Positions 1-8,717 are shown, numbered from the stretch's first letter. The stretch: 48,480 bases of DNA from Frisingicoccus sp009929615 (GCA_028692275.1 JAQUXR010000017.1:1-48480); one strand, 5' to 3'. Notes: generated from the sequence alone by a model not told the origin. Numbers and translations: made by a program.

Positions 1-139
1 TATAAGCACAAAAGTTCCAACATTTTCACGTGTGATTTATTCAGTTTTCAATGAAAATAAAATTTAGAAAATCAGGCTGCAAAATAGCTGGTATTCGTTT
101 GAAATGCTGAGTTTTCGGACAGTCTGTGGGGGGTGTATT

Positions 140-274
140 ATGGCTAGCAATGGAAGTCATATTCCGCAAAGTGAGTTGAATGAGCTATTGGAAATTATTT
201 CAGCACAGTATTTTATTATATGCCGTGCGTGGAAAGAACATTTTAACATAGATGAAATTAGCTTTTATTGCTAA
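140..274 (+). CDS. small ORF, 44 aa, unknown
   Basis: A 44-codon ORF opens with ATG after a G-rich stretch (positions 127-134) that could serve as a ribosome binding site, and ends at TAA 272-274. The product is largely helical-looking (ELNELLEIISAQYF, then CRAWKEHF). I do not recognise the family. It could be the surviving N-terminal piece of a longer gene, because the next 200 bases carry no coherent reading frame. Its neighbours give no functional clue. Confidence that it is translated is low. Confidence 0.3.
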   Translation: MASNGSHIPQSELNELLEIISAQYFIICRAWKEHFNIDEISFYC

Positions 275-447
275 AGAATACAAGTGTCTGAAGTGCAACT
301 GTCTTTATATAGATGGTTGCTCTTCAATTATATATTTATTTTGAAGTACAAGTGATTGGGTTTGATAATATTATTGCAACAAATCGGAATTTGAAAAGTA
401 ATTAGGGATAAGAGTGTACAGATTTAAAAGGTTTTCCGGATTTCATA

Positions 448-475
448 GCAGTCAGCTTTGGTTGGCTGTTTTTTC
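448..475 (+). terminator. terminator-like hairpin
   Basis: An 8-bp stem CAGTCAGC / GTTGGCTG (two G-U pairs) with a TTTG loop is followed by six T. It fits a Rho-independent terminator for whatever lay upstream of 448, but that gene is not intact in the window. Confidence 0.4.
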
Positions 476-488
476 CTTGCCATGGTAA

Positions 489-599
489 ATCTCCAATGGA
501 AAATGTTTTTTTGCTGAAACGGTATCAGACATAGTTGGAGCAAGTGTCACTGTAATCATATTTATGACAATTATAATTCCAAAGTTTCGAAAAAAATGA
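489..599 (+). pseudogene. possible C-terminal remnant of a MATE-like efflux protein
   Basis: Between a TAA at 486-488 and a TGA at 597-599 there is an open frame of 36 codons without a start codon. It reads FFAETVSDIVGASVTV and then a hydrophobic segment ending in PKFRKK. This resembles the last transmembrane helix and basic tail of MATE multidrug exporters (acidic/Asp-containing helix start, hydrophobic helix, Lys-rich end). No upstream portion of such a gene is present, so if the resemblance is real this is a decayed remnant. The match is from memory of the family and is weak. Confidence 0.25.
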
Positions 600-669
600 A
601 TTTTATGGGAAATGAAATATAACAGCATTTATATCCCTTAAAGGATGTCATTTTAATAATAATATATAG

Positions 670-720
670 TTGACAAAATCCACTAATATAAATATAATAG
701 TTGACAAATGAAACTATTAT
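670..720 (+). promoter_or_regulatory. sigma-A promoter with palindromic operator for the MarR-GNAT gene
   Basis: TTGACA at 670-675 and TATAAT at 693-698 are separated by 17 bp, a consensus vegetative promoter. A perfect inverted repeat with 9-bp arms, ATAATAGTT (694-702) and AACTATTAT (712-720), separated by 9 bp, covers the -10 box and the likely start site. Size and position fit a MarR-family dimer operator, so autorepression by the downstream gene is the likely use (inference). The sequence ATAGTTGACAAA is also repeated at 666-677 and 697-708. Confidence 0.7.
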
Positions 721-740
721 GCCTGGGAGGAATTTGACAA

Positions 741-1655
741 ATGAAACAAATTGACATTGTAACAGAAATAAGAGGTTTTAACCGTTTTTATACCAATATT
801 TTAGGAATATTAAATCAACATATTATTGATTCGGATTATTCTCTTACAGAAGCAAGAATCTTATTTGAAATCAGCAAGACAGATACTTGTACTGCAAATC
901 ACTTATGTTCTGTTTTGGATATTGATCGCAGTTATATGAGTAAGATCATCAATAAATTTGAAAAGAAAGAATTAATCACCAGAAGTATATGTGATATGGA
1001 TAATCGTAATATTGAAATCTATATGACCCAAAAAGGAATGAATATTTTTCATGAGCTGAATGACAGTGCAAATAGGCAGATTGAAGAGTGGGTTTCGAAG
1101 TTTGAGGAGAAAGATTGTGAGAAATTAATTGGTGGATTACGAACTGTGAAAAAATATTTTTCCAAGGCCACGAAAAACATAATAATCAGGTCATATCAGG
1201 AACAAGACATTACATATGTGATAGACAGACAGCTTTCTCTTTATGAATCTGAAAGACAATTCACATCAGAAATATGGAAAAACTATCTAACACAGGGCGT
1301 GATTTCACTTATTGAAAAGTTCGATCCGGAAAAAGATTGTATGTTTATTTTGGAGTGTGACGGAAGTCCTTCTGGTTGTATAGCAATAACGCATACAGGA
1401 GCTCATATCGCACAGCTACGATATTTCTTTTTAGAACCCGAAGTAAGGGGGCTAGGTGCGGGAACAAGTTTGTTGAATAAGGCTTTGGACTTTTGCCGTG
1501 AAAAAAAATATGCACATGTATTTTTATGGACTGTAAGTGCACAGGAATCAGCAAGGGTGTTATACAAAAATGCTGGTTTCGAGATAACAGAGAGTAGTGA
1601 AAATGATAATTGGGGAGCACCGGTAGTAGAGGAAAAATGGGATATGGATTTATAA
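741..1655 (+). CDS. MarR-type HTH regulator fused to GNAT acetyltransferase
   Basis: The 304-aa protein has two parts. Residues 1 to about 145 are a MarR-like winged helix (SLTEARILFEI, then a recognition-helix region DRSYMSKIINKFEKKELI and a basic wing around MDNRNIEI). Residues about 150-304 are a GNAT N-acetyltransferase with the acetyl-CoA loop RGLGAG near residue 236 and the C-terminal motif ARVLYKNAGFE. Such fusions are a known Firmicute class whose acetyl acceptors are mostly undefined. The start follows GGGAGGAATTTGACAA, giving a good ribosome binding site. A consensus promoter overlapped by a 27-bp palindrome lies just upstream, pointing to autoregulation. Monocistronic, closed by a hairpin at 1725-1757. 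Confidence 0.88.
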   Translation: MKQIDIVTEIRGFNRFYTNILGILNQHIIDSDYSLTEARILFEISKTDTCTANHLCSVLDIDRSYMSKIINKFEKKELITRSICDMDNRNIEIYMTQKGMNIFHELNDSANRQIEEWVSKFEEKDCEKLIGGLRTVKKYFSKATKNIIIRSYQEQDITYVIDRQLSLYESERQFTSEIWKNYLTQGVISLIEKFDPEKDCMFILECDGSPSGCIAITHTGAHIAQLRYFFLEPEVRGLGAGTSLLNKALDFCREKKYAHVFLWTVSAQESARVLYKNAGFEITESSENDNWGAPVVEEKWDMDL

Positions 1656-1724
1656 TAGCAGCTATTATTACAATTGATAAGTCAACTTCCAGTTTGTCGA
1701 GGTGATAATACTTAAGAATATATT

Positions 1725-1757
1725 AAAAGAAGGTTCCCGGTGCGGAAACCTTCTTTT
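1725..1757. terminator. bidirectional terminator
   Basis: AAAAGAAGGTT and AACCTTCTTTT form an 11-bp stem around a GC-rich loop. A- and T-runs on both sides let it serve the plus-strand MarR-GNAT gene and the minus-strand flavin reductase gene. Confidence 0.75.
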
Positions 1758-1768
1758 ATGTATAACTA

Positions 1769-2335
1769 TTATTTTTTGAGTTGTAAACCATCTTTGAAAG
1801 CTTCTCCAACGCGTTCAGTGACGGAGTAATATCCGTGTGTATATGGGTCAAAAGCAATAGCGTTAACTAAAGACATATCAACCTTGTCACCGTTCATAAC
1901 CGTTTCATCAGCTGTAACATTTACCACTTTACCAATAACACCACAGCCATACTTATTGTTCTGGTATTCGATGAATTCGCATTCCAGACAGAGTGGAAAT
2001 TCATTGATGACAGGAGCATCCACATTCTCAGATTTACTTGCTGTAAGTCCGCTGTTCTCGAATTTTGTGGCAACTTTGTTACCGGATTCAACACCGAAAT
2101 AGTCGGCTTCGACTACATGGGCAGCATCAGCGATACTTACTGTGAATGCACCTCGGGCTTTAATATTCTGTACTGTTTTGTGTGTTTCGGTTAAGTTGAG
2201 AGCAACAGTGCCTCGCTCCTGCATAGTACCCCAAGCGGCATTCATGACATTAACACTACCGTCTTCGTTATATGTTGCTACCATTAAAACGGGCATAGGG
2301 AATATGCCTTCTGTTATATTAAGATTCTTTCGCAT
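1769..2335 (-). CDS. flavin reductase-like (FMN-binding split barrel) protein
   Basis: The product is 188 aa. The chosen ATG at 2335 follows AAAGAGG with an 8-base gap; an upstream extension lacks a ribosome binding site. It opens with a strand containing PMPVLMVATYNEDG and AAWGTMQE, then LNLTETHKTVQNI and ADYFGVESGNKVATKF, the pattern of the flavin reductase-like domain (flavoredoxin/DIM6-NTAB family), which binds FMN and reduces it or uses it as electron carrier in the cytoplasm. It lies divergent from an HxlR regulator, a very common pairing in which the regulator controls the reductase in response to electrophiles or redox state. The substrate is unknown. Confidence 0.85.
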   Translation of the reverse strand: MRKNLNITEGIFPMPVLMVATYNEDGSVNVMNAAWGTMQERGTVALNLTETHKTVQNIKARGAFTVSIADAAHVVEADYFGVESGNKVATKFENSGLTASKSENVDAPVINEFPLCLECEFIEYQNNKYGCGVIGKVVNVTADETVMNGDKVDMSLVNAIAFDPYTHGYYSVTERVGEAFKDGLQLKK

Positions 2336-2388
2336 AGTAATTACCTCTTTCTTGATTATGATTGACAGATGGAATAGCTTTATATATA

Positions 2389-2444
2389 ATTTTATCAGTA
2401 AAAGAAATAATATCAAGTACTGTCTTTATTTATAGGTACTATCT
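2389..2444. promoter_or_regulatory. divergent promoter region with 19-bp-spaced direct repeats
   Basis: On the minus strand TTGATA (2416-2411) and TAAAAT (2394-2389) are 16 bp apart and would drive the flavin reductase gene. GTACTGTCT (2417-2425) and GTACTATCT (2436-2444) are near-identical direct repeats 19 bp apart, about two helical turns. They sit between the -35 box and the HxlR gene and are candidate operator half-sites (inference). Confidence 0.45.
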
Positions 2445-2459
2445 CAAAGGAAAGCGTAA

Positions 2460-2795
2460 ATGATTAAAAAATATATTGAAAATGCAAATTTTGAAGACAC
2501 AGGTTTTAGCTATACCTTATCACTCATATCTGGAAAACATAAGATGGTTATACTCTATTGTCTTATGGAATTTGAAACAGTGAGATTTAATGAATTGAAA
2601 CGATATTTGAAAAACATTTCCGATAAAACACTTAGTAACAATTTGAAAGAATTAGAAGTGGATGGACTAATATGCAGAAAAGAATATCCACAGATTCCGC
2701 CTAAGGTTGAATACAGTTTGAGTGATAAAGGGAAATCTCTAATGACGGTATTAGATCAGTTGTGTGTTTGGGGAGAGAAGAATAAAGGAAAATAG
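2460..2795 (+). CDS. HxlR-family winged-helix transcriptional regulator
   Basis: The product is 111 aa, the usual length of the family. Residues about 20-100 match the HxlR winged helix: SGKHKMVILYCL, then FNELKRYLKNISDKTLSNNLKELEVDGLI (helix-turn-helix) and VEYSLSDKGKSL at the wing. Members bind DNA as dimers and often use a conserved N-terminal Cys to sense thiol stress; no N-terminal Cys is visible here (the Cys residues are further in, e.g. ILYCL, LICRK), so another signal is likely. The ribosome binding site is AAAGGA before ATG 2460. It is divergent from the flavin reductase gene, its probable target. Confidence 0.85.
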   Translation: MIKKYIENANFEDTGFSYTLSLISGKHKMVILYCLMEFETVRFNELKRYLKNISDKTLSNNLKELEVDGLICRKEYPQIPPKVEYSLSDKGKSLMTVLDQLCVWGEKNKGK

Positions 2796-2962
2796 AAGTC
2801 ATAGATATGGAATTAAACAGTGGAATGTACGTGAGTGACTGATGAAATAAGCAGGCAAGTAAAATATTCAAGTTCTTTTTAGACTTTTCGTAGGAAAGTT
2901 TTAAGATTCATCTGTTATTCTGGCCTTGGAAAACCAAAGAGGTTCAGAGGAGGCGGGTGAAT

Positions 2963-3553
2963 ATGGAAATTCAACTTAGTATGTTTGATGTAGTTATGGA
3001 TTTAGTGCGGATTGAACCTATTCTCCTATTAGGAATTGCCATAATAGCTATTTTTGTTTCAAAAGGGAAAACAGCCATTTTATCAGTCGTTTTATATTAC
3101 TATTTATGTGTAATGCTGATAAATATTGTGGGAATTCCTACACTGGCCGAATATATACGATTGACACAGCTGGACGAAGCTTTCTTTAATCCCAATATAA
3201 ATCTTATTCTTTTAAGAGAAGGCTTAAGCACAGGCTTTATTTTAAATATATTCCTGTTCATTCCCTTAGGATTTTTATGTCCGCTTATAAGCAGAACCTT
3301 TGAACGTGCAGGAAATACATTTTTTATTGGCCTTGGACTTTCGGCTATGATTGAGATAGGTCAGCTTTTTACATTGTACAGGGCAACGGATATAAACGAC
3401 CTTATTGCTAATACGCTAGGTACATTGATAGGATATCTTTGTTTTAGATTAGCCGCAAAACTGAGAATTGTAAAAACAGATTCAAACCAGACATCGGCAA
3501 AAATACCATTTGCAATCATAGGCCTTGCTTTGGTATTAGGATTTTTTAGTTAA
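2963..3553 (+). CDS. VanZ-like family membrane protein
   Basis: The product is 196 aa with about five hydrophobic segments. The C-terminal half has the VanZ signature: LFIPLGFLCPLI, then EIGQLFTLYRATDINDLIAN followed by TLGTLIGYL. VanZ in enterococci gives low-level teicoplanin resistance by an unclear membrane mechanism; most homologues have no known function. ATG 2963 is preferred over a GTG at 2957 because AGAGGAGG (2947-2953) is spaced 9 bases from the ATG but only 3 from the GTG. The next gene starts 13 bp downstream, so the two are probably co-transcribed. Confidence 0.82.
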   Translation: MEIQLSMFDVVMDLVRIEPILLLGIAIIAIFVSKGKTAILSVVLYYYLCVMLINIVGIPTLAEYIRLTQLDEAFFNPNINLILLREGLSTGFILNIFLFIPLGFLCPLISRTFERAGNTFFIGLGLSAMIEIGQLFTLYRATDINDLIANTLGTLIGYLCFRLAAKLRIVKTDSNQTSAKIPFAIIGLALVLGFFS

Positions 3554-3566
3554 AGGAGTAATTATA

Positions 3567-4097
3567 ATGAAAAGGATTTTAATCATATCCAGCAGCCCTC
3601 GAAAAAATGGAAATTCTCAGTTGTTGTGTCAGAAGTTCTGTAAGGGTGCTGAAGAAAAAGGTCATTCGGTAGAGCTCATTCGGATTGCTGAAAAAGAGAT
3701 TGGTTATTGCCGTGCCTGCGATGGATGTATGAGAAATAATGGTGAGTGTGTTTTAAAGGATGATATGAATGAAATTCTAAAGACTTTTCAGGATGCAGAT
3801 GTTCTTGTTCTGGCAACACCCATATATTTTTATGGAATCAGTGCGCAGATGAAGACTTTTATCGACCGTACATACCCGATTTGGCAGCACTTGGGATGCA
3901 AGGACGTCTATTATATTATTTCGGCAGGGCTGGATAAGGCGATTATCGAACGTTCACTGGGAGATTTGGATGGTTTTGTCGAGCACTTGGAAAAATAAGA
4001 CATCAGAGGCCGCATTTATGCTGAAAATGTTATGGATGCAGGAAAAGTAAGCGACGAACTTTTAGAGCAGGCTTATCAGATGGGAAAGAGCATATAG
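3567..4097 (+). pseudogene. flavodoxin/NADPH-dependent FMN reductase family, interrupted by in-frame stop
   Basis: The frame opens at ATG 3567 after AAAGGAG and reads as a flavodoxin-fold protein: SSSPRKNGNSQLLCQ (FMN phosphate loop), a Cys-rich stretch CRACDGC and TPIYFYGISAQMKTFIDRTYP. Such proteins bind FMN and reduce or carry electrons to various substrates. A TAA at 3996-3998 ends the frame at 143 aa, yet the same frame continues with DIRGRIYAENVMDAGKVSDE and ends at TAG 4095-4097, which is the expected C-terminal end of the family (about 176 aa). One base change (for example TAT to TAA) explains this. The 143-aa product would lack the last helix and may or may not fold. Confidence 0.7.
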
Positions 4098-4105
4098 AAT
4101 AAAAA

Positions 4106-4132
4106 CCCTCAGTTTCCATAGGAAATCGAGGG
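4106..4132. terminator. bidirectional terminator
   Basis: CCCTC-A-GTTTCC pairs with GGAAAT-C-GAGGG around an ATA loop (one mismatch, one G-U). It lies between the convergent flavodoxin-like gene and the S-component gene, with an A-run before and T-run after. Confidence 0.65.
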
Positions 4133-4139
4133 CTTTATT

Positions 4140-4661
4140 TTATAATTTATTTCTAAAATCCGGAACCTGTTTGAGCAGTGGCAGCAGGATGGTTGAAAGA
4201 ACCAGACCGGACACGCCCTGAATCAGGTTGGCAGGAATGCTTGCGAAAGCTCCGTTCCCATAGATAAAGAATTCAAAGAAACAGTAACCGGCAGCTACAA
4301 GTGCGGTGGAAAAGCATCCTGTAATAATACCTTTGACAATAATATTATCGACTTTTTTCAGCAGTTTCTGATAAACAAAGTAGCATACAATGGCGATAAC
4401 GGCTTTTACAACAAAGGTAATCGGCACATAGACCATATAACCGCTTAAAAGGTCGGCAAGGGCTGAGCCAAGTCCGGCAGCCAGTCCACCGTATATAGGT
4501 CCTAGAAGAATACCGGCAAGAACCACGATGGCATCACCGGGATGGATATAGCCGCTTGTTCCGGGTGTAGGAATATGAAGGCTCATTGTAGCAACGCAGG
4601 CTAATGCTGCGAAAAGCGCTGCAAAGACCATAGATTTTGTTTGAGACATTGATTTTTCCAT
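4140..4661 (-). CDS. ECF transporter S component
   Basis: The product is 173 aa with about five to six hydrophobic helices. The motif near the N-terminus (IHPGDAIVVLAGILLGPIYGG, read in two overlapping parts, then GLGSALADLL) is typical of substrate-binding S components of energy-coupling-factor vitamin transporters, which work with a shared EcfT-EcfA module encoded elsewhere. The substrate cannot be assigned: no TPP, FMN or cobalamin riboswitch consensus is visible in the 165-bp leader. The ATG at 4661 is preferred over a GTG at 4670 because AGGGAG is 8 bases from it. A TATAAT (minus strand, plus positions 4704-4709) is a possible -10 box. Confidence 0.78.
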   Translation of the reverse strand: MEKSMSQTKSMVFAALFAALACVATMSLHIPTPGTSGYIHPGDAIVVLAGILLGPIYGGLAAGLGSALADLLSGYMVYVPITFVVKAVIAIVCYFVYQKLLKKVDNIIVKGIITGCFSTALVAAGYCFFEFFIYGNGAFASIPANLIQGVSGLVLSTILLPLLKQVPDFRNKL

Positions 4662-4880
4662 AATGTTCACTCCCTTGGTGTCTTTTTAAAATTTTAACTC
4701 ATTATACCTAAATGGTGGCTATGTGAAAACAGCCAGTTTGATAAAAATTGATAATGCCAGATGAAAACCTGATTAGTCAACCTAATAAGAAAGATTAAAT
4801 ATATTAACTTTAATTATGACTGGTTCAATGGTATAATGTTCAAGAAAACTAAAGTCAGAAGTGAAAAATGGAGGTACATT

Positions 4881-7800
4881 ATGACCCAGGTAAAGCGTAT
4901 TTATGTTGAAAAGAAACCGGAATATGCCGTAGCTGCCAAGGAATTGCTTGAAAATATCCACAGCTATCTTAATATTCAGTCCATTACCGGTGTCCGGGTG
5001 CTGATTCGTTATGACATTGAAAATATTACAGATAAAACTTACGAAAGTGCAAAAAACATCGTTTTTTCCGAACCACCAGTAGATGTTCTTTACGAAGAAT
5101 CCTTCCCGAAGGCAGATGATGAAAAACTGTTTTCCGTAGAATATCTTCCGGGACAGTTTGACCAGCGTGCAGATTCTGCAGAACAGTGTGTAAAACTGTT
5201 GAACGAAACAGAAGAACCTGTGATTCGTTCTGCAACAACATATATTTTAAAGGGCCAGGTTACAGAAGAAGAAATCGAGCGTATTAAAGATTTCTGTATT
5301 AATCCGGTAGACTCCCGTGAAACGACAGAAGTGAAACCAGAAACTCTGATTACAAAATTTGAAGAGCCGGCAGATGTAGCTGTTTTTGATGGTTTTATGA
5401 CCATGCCGGAAGACCGGTTAAAAGAGCTTTATGATTCTCTTGGACTGGCGATGACATTTAACGATTTCAAATTCATCCAGGTTTATTTTGCCGGAGAAGA
5501 GAAGAGAAACCCTACAGTCACAGAGATTCGTGTGCTTGATACTTATTGGTCTGACCATTGCCGTCATACAACTTTCCAGACAGAATTGAAGAATATTGAT
5601 TTTGAAGAAGGCTATTATAAAGAGCCTATGAAAGCTACATATGACATGTATATGGACCATCGTGCAGAAGTATTTGGTGAGCGTAAGGATAAATTTGTCT
5701 GCTTAATGGACGTAGCTCTTATGGCTATGCGTAAATTAAAGAAAGACGGCAAACTCAATGACCAGGAAGAAACAGATGAGATTAATGCCTGCAGCATTAT
5801 CGTTCCTGTAGAGATTGACGGCGAAACCGAAGAGTGGTTAATCAACTTCAAGAATGAAACCCATAACCATCCGACAGAGATTGAACCATTTGGTGGTGCA
5901 GCAACCTGTCTGGGCGGTGCTATTCGTGACCCGTTATCAGGTCGTACATATGTATACCAGGCAATGCGTGTAACAGGTGCAGCTGACCCTACAGTTTCCA
6001 TTAAAGAAACGATGAAAGGCAAGCTTCCACAGAGAAAACTTGTTACAGAAGCAGCTCATGGATACAGTTCCTATGGAAATCAGATTGGTTTGGCAACAGG
6101 TCTTGTCAACGAAATCTATCATCCAAACTATGCAGCAAAACGTATGGAGATTGGTGCCGTTATGGCAGCTGCTCCTAGAAGCAATGTTACCCGTGCAACA
6201 TCTGATCCGGGAGATATTATCATTCTTCTCGGCGGACGTACAGGCCGTGATGGCTGTGGCGGTGCAACCGGTTCTTCGAAAGCACATACAGTGGAATCCA
6301 TTGATACCTGTGGTGCTGAAGTTCAGAAGGGTAATGCACCTACAGAACGTAAATTACAGCGACTTTTCCGCAATCCGGAAGTCAGCCGTTTAATTAAGAA
6401 ATGTAACGACTTCGGTGCCGGCGGTGTGTCTGTAGCTATTGGCGAATTAGCTGAAGGCCTTCACATTCAGCTGGATAAAGTACCTAAGAAATATGCAGGT
6501 CTTGATGGAACAGAACTGGCTATTTCCGAATCTCAGGAACGTATGGCTGTTGTTATTGACCCTAAAGACGTTGATGTATTTATGAAATGTGCGGCTGAAG
6601 AGAATCTTGAAGCAACCTGTGTTGCTGAAGTTACCGAAGAGCCTAGACTTGTTCTCTATTGGAGAGACAAGGTTATCGTAGATATTTCCAGAGCATTCCT
6701 TGATACCAATGGTGCGCATCAGGAAAATGACGCTTTTGTCAATATTCCAAACCAGGAAGATAATTATTTCAAAAAAGATAAAGATGTTTCAGATATGAAG
6801 AAGGCATGGCTTTCAAATCTCTCTGATTTGAATGTATGCTCACAGAAAGGTCTCGTGGAGATGTTTGACAGTTCCATCGGTGCATCTTCTGTATACATGC
6901 CTTATGGTGGAAAATATCAGCTGACACCTGCTCAGGCCATGGTTGCCAAACTGCCTGTTCTTAAAGGAAAGACAGATACAGTAACGATGATGAGTTATGG
7001 TTTCGACCCATATTTATCCTCCTGGAGTCCATATCACGGAGCTATTTATGCTGTTGTTCAGTCCGTAGCTAAGATTGTAGCTGCCGGCGGCGATATGACA
7101 AAGATTCGTCTGACATTCCAGGAATATTTCAAGAGAATGACCGAAGACCCGGAACGCTGGGGTGAACCACTGGCTGCCCTTTTAGGTGCTTACAGTGCGC
7201 AGCTTGGACTTGGACTGCCGGCTATCGGCGGTAAAGATTCCATGTCCGGTTCTTTCAATGAGATGAATGTTCCTCCAACACTGGTTTCCTTTGCAGTGGA
7301 TGTGGCAAAACAGCAGGATGTTGTAACTTCTGAATTAAAAACACCTGGTAATAAGCTGGTTGTATTTACGATTGAGAAAGATGCTTATGACCTGCCGGTA
7401 TATGCTCAGCTGATGGATGCTTATGGAAAGATTACAAAACTGGTTAACAGTGGCGTATTAAAATCAACCTATACCATCGGATTCGGTGGTCTGGCTGAAG
7501 CTGTCAGCAAGATGGCATTTGGTAATAAATTAGGCGTTACCCTGGAATCCGCATTGGATGCCAAAGAATTATTCAAACCATTCTATGGTGAAATCGTTGC
7601 TGAGGTTGCACCGGAAGATTTGGATAAACTGGATACACCATACAAAGTATGCGGTACAGTCACAGAGGCTCCTGAATTTGTTTACAAAGACATGAAAGTG
7701 ACCATGGATGAAGCTTTGAAAGCCTGGACAAATACTTTGGAATCCGTATTCCCAACCCGTTCCGGCGTGGAAGAGAAGAAGATTGAAACCGGATTATATA

Positions 7801-8636
7801 CAACAAAAGATATTTATATCTGCAAAAATAAAGTGGCGAAACCAAAGGTATTCATTCCGGTATTCCCGGGAACAAACTGCGAATACGATACAATGAAAGC
7901 TTTTGAGAAAGCCGGAGCAGAAGTGAAGATGACTGTTTTCAAAAACTTGAATGAAGGCATGATTCGTGACTCCGTAGAAAGCTATGTTAAAGCTATCAAT
8001 GATGCTCAGATTCTTATGTTCCCAGGCGGATTCAGTGCAGGTGATGAACCGGATGGTTCTGCTAAATTTATCGCATCTGTATTCCGTAATGAACGGATTA
8101 AAGAAGCTGTGAATGAACTTTTGAACAAACGTGATGGTCTGGCTCTTGGTATTTGTAATGGATTCCAGGCACTGATCAAACTCGGATTAGTTCCTTATGG
8201 TGAAATCACTGCGCAGAAGGATGATTCACCAACCTTGACAACCAACAATATCGGCCGTCATATTTCCAAGATGGTTTATACAAAGGTTGTTACAAATAAA
8301 TCCCCTTGGCTTCAGAAAGTTACACCTGGCGATGTATTTGCAATTCCTGCATCCCATGGTGAAGGACGTTTCGTTGCCAATGAAGCATGGATTAAGAAAC
8401 TCTTTGAAACAGGCTGTGTAGCAACTCAGTATGTGGATGTTGACGGAAATCCAACCATGGATGAAGACTTTAATCCAAATGGTTCTTACTATGCTATCGA
8501 GGGTATTACAAGTCCGGACGGACGTGTTCTTGGTAAGATGGCTCATTCCGAACGTATCGGAGACCATGTGGCTATGAACATCACCGGAAATCAGAATCAG
8601 CATCTCTTTGAATCTGGTGTAGAATACTTTAAATAA
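4881..8636 (+). CDS. purL: phosphoribosylformylglycinamidine synthase (fused PurL/PurQ)
   Basis: The 1251-aa enzyme makes FGAM from FGAR, ATP and glutamine, the fourth step of purine synthesis. It is the long single-chain form: N-terminal PurS-like region (about 1-140), linker, two AIRS-like synthetase halves (FKNETHNHPTEIEPFGGAAT, later IGGKDSMSGSF), and a class I glutamine amidotransferase from about residue 990 (FPGTNCEYD). The nucleophile Cys1092 lies in GICNGFQ and His1159 in ASHGEGRF, so the ammonia-producing site is intact. ATG 4881 has GGAGG 6 bases upstream; a 15-codon upstream extension lacks one. A TATAAT lies at 4832-4837 with a weak -35. It is monocistronic, ending at a strong terminator. 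Confidence 0.96.
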   Translation: MTQVKRIYVEKKPEYAVAAKELLENIHSYLNIQSITGVRVLIRYDIENITDKTYESAKNIVFSEPPVDVLYEESFPKADDEKLFSVEYLPGQFDQRADSAEQCVKLLNETEEPVIRSATTYILKGQVTEEEIERIKDFCINPVDSRETTEVKPETLITKFEEPADVAVFDGFMTMPEDRLKELYDSLGLAMTFNDFKFIQVYFAGEEKRNPTVTEIRVLDTYWSDHCRHTTFQTELKNIDFEEGYYKEPMKATYDMYMDHRAEVFGERKDKFVCLMDVALMAMRKLKKDGKLNDQEETDEINACSIIVPVEIDGETEEWLINFKNETHNHPTEIEPFGGAATCLGGAIRDPLSGRTYVYQAMRVTGAADPTVSIKETMKGKLPQRKLVTEAAHGYSSYGNQIGLATGLVNEIYHPNYAAKRMEIGAVMAAAPRSNVTRATSDPGDIIILLGGRTGRDGCGGATGSSKAHTVESIDTCGAEVQKGNAPTERKLQRLFRNPEVSRLIKKCNDFGAGGVSVAIGELAEGLHIQLDKVPKKYAGLDGTELAISESQERMAVVIDPKDVDVFMKCAAEENLEATCVAEVTEEPRLVLYWRDKVIVDISRAFLDTNGAHQENDAFVNIPNQEDNYFKKDKDVSDMKKAWLSNLSDLNVCSQKGLVEMFDSSIGASSVYMPYGGKYQLTPAQAMVAKLPVLKGKTDTVTMMSYGFDPYLSSWSPYHGAIYAVVQSVAKIVAAGGDMTKIRLTFQEYFKRMTEDPERWGEPLAALLGAYSAQLGLGLPAIGGKDSMSGSFNEMNVPPTLVSFAVDVAKQQDVVTSELKTPGNKLVVFTIEKDAYDLPVYAQLMDAYGKITKLVNSGVLKSTYTIGFGGLAEAVSKMAFGNKLGVTLESALDAKELFKPFYGEIVAEVAPEDLDKLDTPYKVCGTVTEAPEFVYKDMKVTMDEALKAWTNTLESVFPTRSGVEEKKIETGLYTTKDIYICKNKVAKPKVFIPVFPGTNCEYDTMKAFEKAGAEVKMTVFKNLNEGMIRDSVESYVKAINDAQILMFPGGFSAGDEPDGSAKFIASVFRNERIKEAVNELLNKRDGLALGICNGFQALIKLGLVPYGEITAQKDDSPTLTTNNIGRHISKMVYTKVVTNKSPWLQKVTPGDVFAIPASHGEGRFVANEAWIKKLFETGCVATQYVDVDGNPTMDEDFNPNGSYYAIEGITSPDGRVLGKMAHSERIGDHVAMNITGNQNQHLFESGVEYFK

Positions 8637-8642
8637 TAAGCT

Positions 8643-8695
8643 AAACCCCTTATTTGCCGGAAGCTGTGAGATACTTCAGGCAGATAAGGGGTTTT
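8643..8695 (+). terminator. Rho-independent terminator after purL
   Basis: AAACCCCTTAT (8643-8653) pairs with ATAAGGGGTTT (8683-8693), with an inner GCC/GGC pairing, followed by T. Confidence 0.85.
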
Positions 8696-8717
8696 TATAG
8701 CGTAAAGGAGATAAACA

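Noticed and set aside
2796..2956. Gap between HxlR and VanZ-like genes
   Set aside because: Only a weak short hairpin (CTTGG/CCAAAG near 2925) and the VanZ ribosome binding site were seen; no promoter consensus or ORF stands out.
3996..3998. Stop codon recoding (selenocysteine or pyrrolysine) in the flavodoxin-like gene
   Set aside because: The codon is TAA, which is not used for either; a point mutation is simpler.
4662..4830. Vitamin riboswitch before the ECF S-component gene
   Set aside because: No TPP, FMN, cobalamin or preQ1 consensus elements could be found on the minus strand.
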